Assembly: GCA_019634615.1 (NCBI GenBank)
Contig: JAHCAZ010000005.1
Coordinates: 62,001-126,000, forward strand
Direction: 5' to 3'
Origin: Opitutaceae bacterium
GTDB taxonomy: Bacteria; Verrucomicrobiota; Verrucomicrobiia; Opitutales; Opitutaceae
DNA: 64,000 nucleotides
The position numbers and the translations under genes were made by a program. Below are positions 63,002 to 64,000 of the stretch, piece after piece. Each line of letters begins with the position of its first letter. Within the stretch, counting starts at the first letter, position 1. The notes under the pieces were generated by a model that searched no databases, was not told where the DNA came from, and saw only the letters and a program-made list of their open reading frames with translations.

Positions 63002-64000
63002 GCCCCACTCTCCTTCCACCACTGCACCGAGGCCAGCAACATTGCGCCGCCAGCCCCCAGGCGAAGTGCGTAGGCCGCCTGCGAAAAGCCATCGCCGAGA
63101 AACAGCGCCGCCGGATCCTCAGCCTCCCGCCATCCCAGCACCGCCAGCACGGCCACGTGCACCGCGCAGCCCGACTGCCAGAGCCAGAAACCGCGACAAC
63201 TGCCGCCGCCGCGCAGTTGCCGGAGGATCGTGAGGTTCAGGCTGGTGACCAGTCCGGCCATCGCGAGGTGGGCATGCGCGACCAAGGCATTGGTGAACTT
63301 CAGCCGCTCGGACCATCCGGGCAGAAACGTGAGGAACCCCGTGACCACGAGCACCGCCCACCAAACGAAACTCGCGTGCAGCCACGGCCGCGCCGAGGCG
63401 TGCCAGGCAAAACCGCGCAGGTAAGCCGGCAGCAGCCCCAGCCACGGCAACAGCGCCGCCAGGGCCACGATCTGGCCGGTCGCATGGTGCGATGCATCGC
63501 CGTGGTCAGCCGCCATGAAGACCCCCGCCCCGACCGCCAGCGCGGCCCAATACCACCAGGCCGCGCGGCCCGGCACGCGCAGGAACGCCGGCAGCGCGCC
63601 GAAGACCACGAGGATCGCCAGCGTCGAGCCGAGCAGGCTGGCGCCGGTCGCCCCGCCGCTGTGCGGATTGACGGCCGGATAGACCTCCCGCCCCTCCGCC
63701 CAGAACAGCAGGCTCGGCACCGCCAGGAGCACAAGGAGGAGCCCGCCGCGGATGGCTCGACCCATCGGCCCGTGCTCGCCACGGCGCAGCCACGCGTGCA
63801 GCGCCAGCACCGACCAGAGCACCAGCATCGCCAGCGGGAGGAGCGGACGCGCCCAGCCGTGCCAGTCGAGGAAAAGCTTGCCGCTGGTCACGCCGGCGAG
63901 CCATGAGACGCCGCCGAGAGCGAGGGCCGCCGACCAGGCGCCGAGGGCGAGGCGCAGGTGCCACCGGCCCGCGGCATCCGGGGTCACGAGCCAGGCGGCC
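62998..64000 (-). CDS. Polytopic membrane protein resembling haem-copper oxidase subunit I, N-terminus beyond window
   Basis: About 330 residues are visible; no start is certain, because the frame is open to the right edge (a GTG at 63987 is possible). About nine helices are predicted. FTNALVAHAHLAMAGLVTSLNL resembles the histidine-rich helices of CcoN/NorB-type subunits, and DHGDASHHATGQIVALAA holds more His. It is shorter than full subunit I (about 470 residues), so the identity is tentative; NnrS-like or other His-rich membrane proteins are alternatives. It heads the operon with the cytochrome fusion. Confidence 0.6.
   Translation of the reverse strand, partial: AAWLVTPDAAGRWHLRLALGAWSAALALGGVSWLAGVTSGKLFLDWHGWARPLLPLAMLVLWSVLALHAWLRRGEHGPMGRAIRGGLLLVLLAVPSLLFWAEGREVYPAVNPHSGGATGASLLGSTLAILVVFGALPAFLRVPGRAAWWYWAALAVGAGVFMAADHGDASHHATGQIVALAALLPWLGLLPAYLRGFAWHASARPWLHASFVWWAVLVVTGFLTFLPGWSERLKFTNALVAHAHLAMAGLVTSLNLTILRQLRGGGSCRGFWLWQSGCAVHVAVLAVLGWREAEDPAALFLGDGFSQAAYALRLGAGGAMLLASVQWWKESGA

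Overview
The window is GC-rich, densely coded DNA that looks like a chromosome segment of a Verrucomicrobiota bacterium, most likely Opitutaceae. This is inferred from the gene families: many glycoside hydrolases, a NanM-like Kelch/sodium symporter fusion, ABC sugar importers without a local ATPase, a MetX-MetW pair, a DUF2892/DUF6132 gene pair and several classes of intergenic palindromes. Most genes lack a Shine-Dalgarno sequence and instead have a short C/T-rich tract before the start codon; many neighbours overlap as ATGA.

Layout. 1-5.0 kb: two coupled PAS-type membrane sensors, the left one cut by the window edge. 5.3-7.2 kb: a GH2 beta-mannosidase-like enzyme. 19.0-7.3 kb (leftward): a long amino-sugar operon with a cellulase-like hydrolase, NagB, NagA, an esterase, an AGE-family epimerase, a ROK kinase, an ABC importer (binding protein plus two permeases) and a GH20 hexosaminidase. 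19.05-19.75 kb: a REP-associated tyrosine transposase (RAYT) flanked on both sides by its presumed REP palindromes; three more copies of the same palindrome lie within the next 10 kb and none elsewhere in the window. 19.8-23.2 kb: an amidohydrolase and a GH38 alpha-mannosidase. 23.3-26.7 kb (leftward): a binding protein, a TPR protein and a thioredoxin-like protein in one operon, then a small membrane protein. 26.8-41.7 kb: housekeeping and transport genes (Tex, an EamA permease, the Kelch-symporter fusion, HPF, TerC, an AEC carrier, a BaiN-like flavoprotein, a second GH20, a YgjP-like peptidase, a CDP-alcohol transferase, a phosphodiesterase and a Y-family polymerase). 41.9-45.1 kb: a GH35 beta-galactosidase, a cluster of hairpins and a DUF3667 protein.

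45.4-50.8 kb: the conserved rpmH-rnpA-yidD-yidC block, then yebC, metX and metW. 50.8-58.7 kb: a divergent ArsR regulator and a tightly packed operon of DUF2892, DUF6132, a TolC-like channel, an RND adaptor, an RND pump, a rhodanese and a YeiH-family exporter. It looks like a split YgaV-YgaP sulfur-stress module built around an efflux pump. 64.0-58.8 kb (leftward): a second compact operon with an oxidase-subunit-I-like membrane protein (cut by the right edge), a small membrane protein, a permease fused to a CcoO-like dihaem cytochrome c, and an OmpR-type response regulator with its histidine kinase.

The most unusual content is the variety of palindromic repeats (at least six families), the RAYT unit with a REP copy forming part of a neighbouring signal peptide, the RND/rhodanese/YeiH operon and the permease-cytochrome fusion. 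No rRNA, tRNA, CRISPR array or complete insertion sequence other than the RAYT unit was seen.
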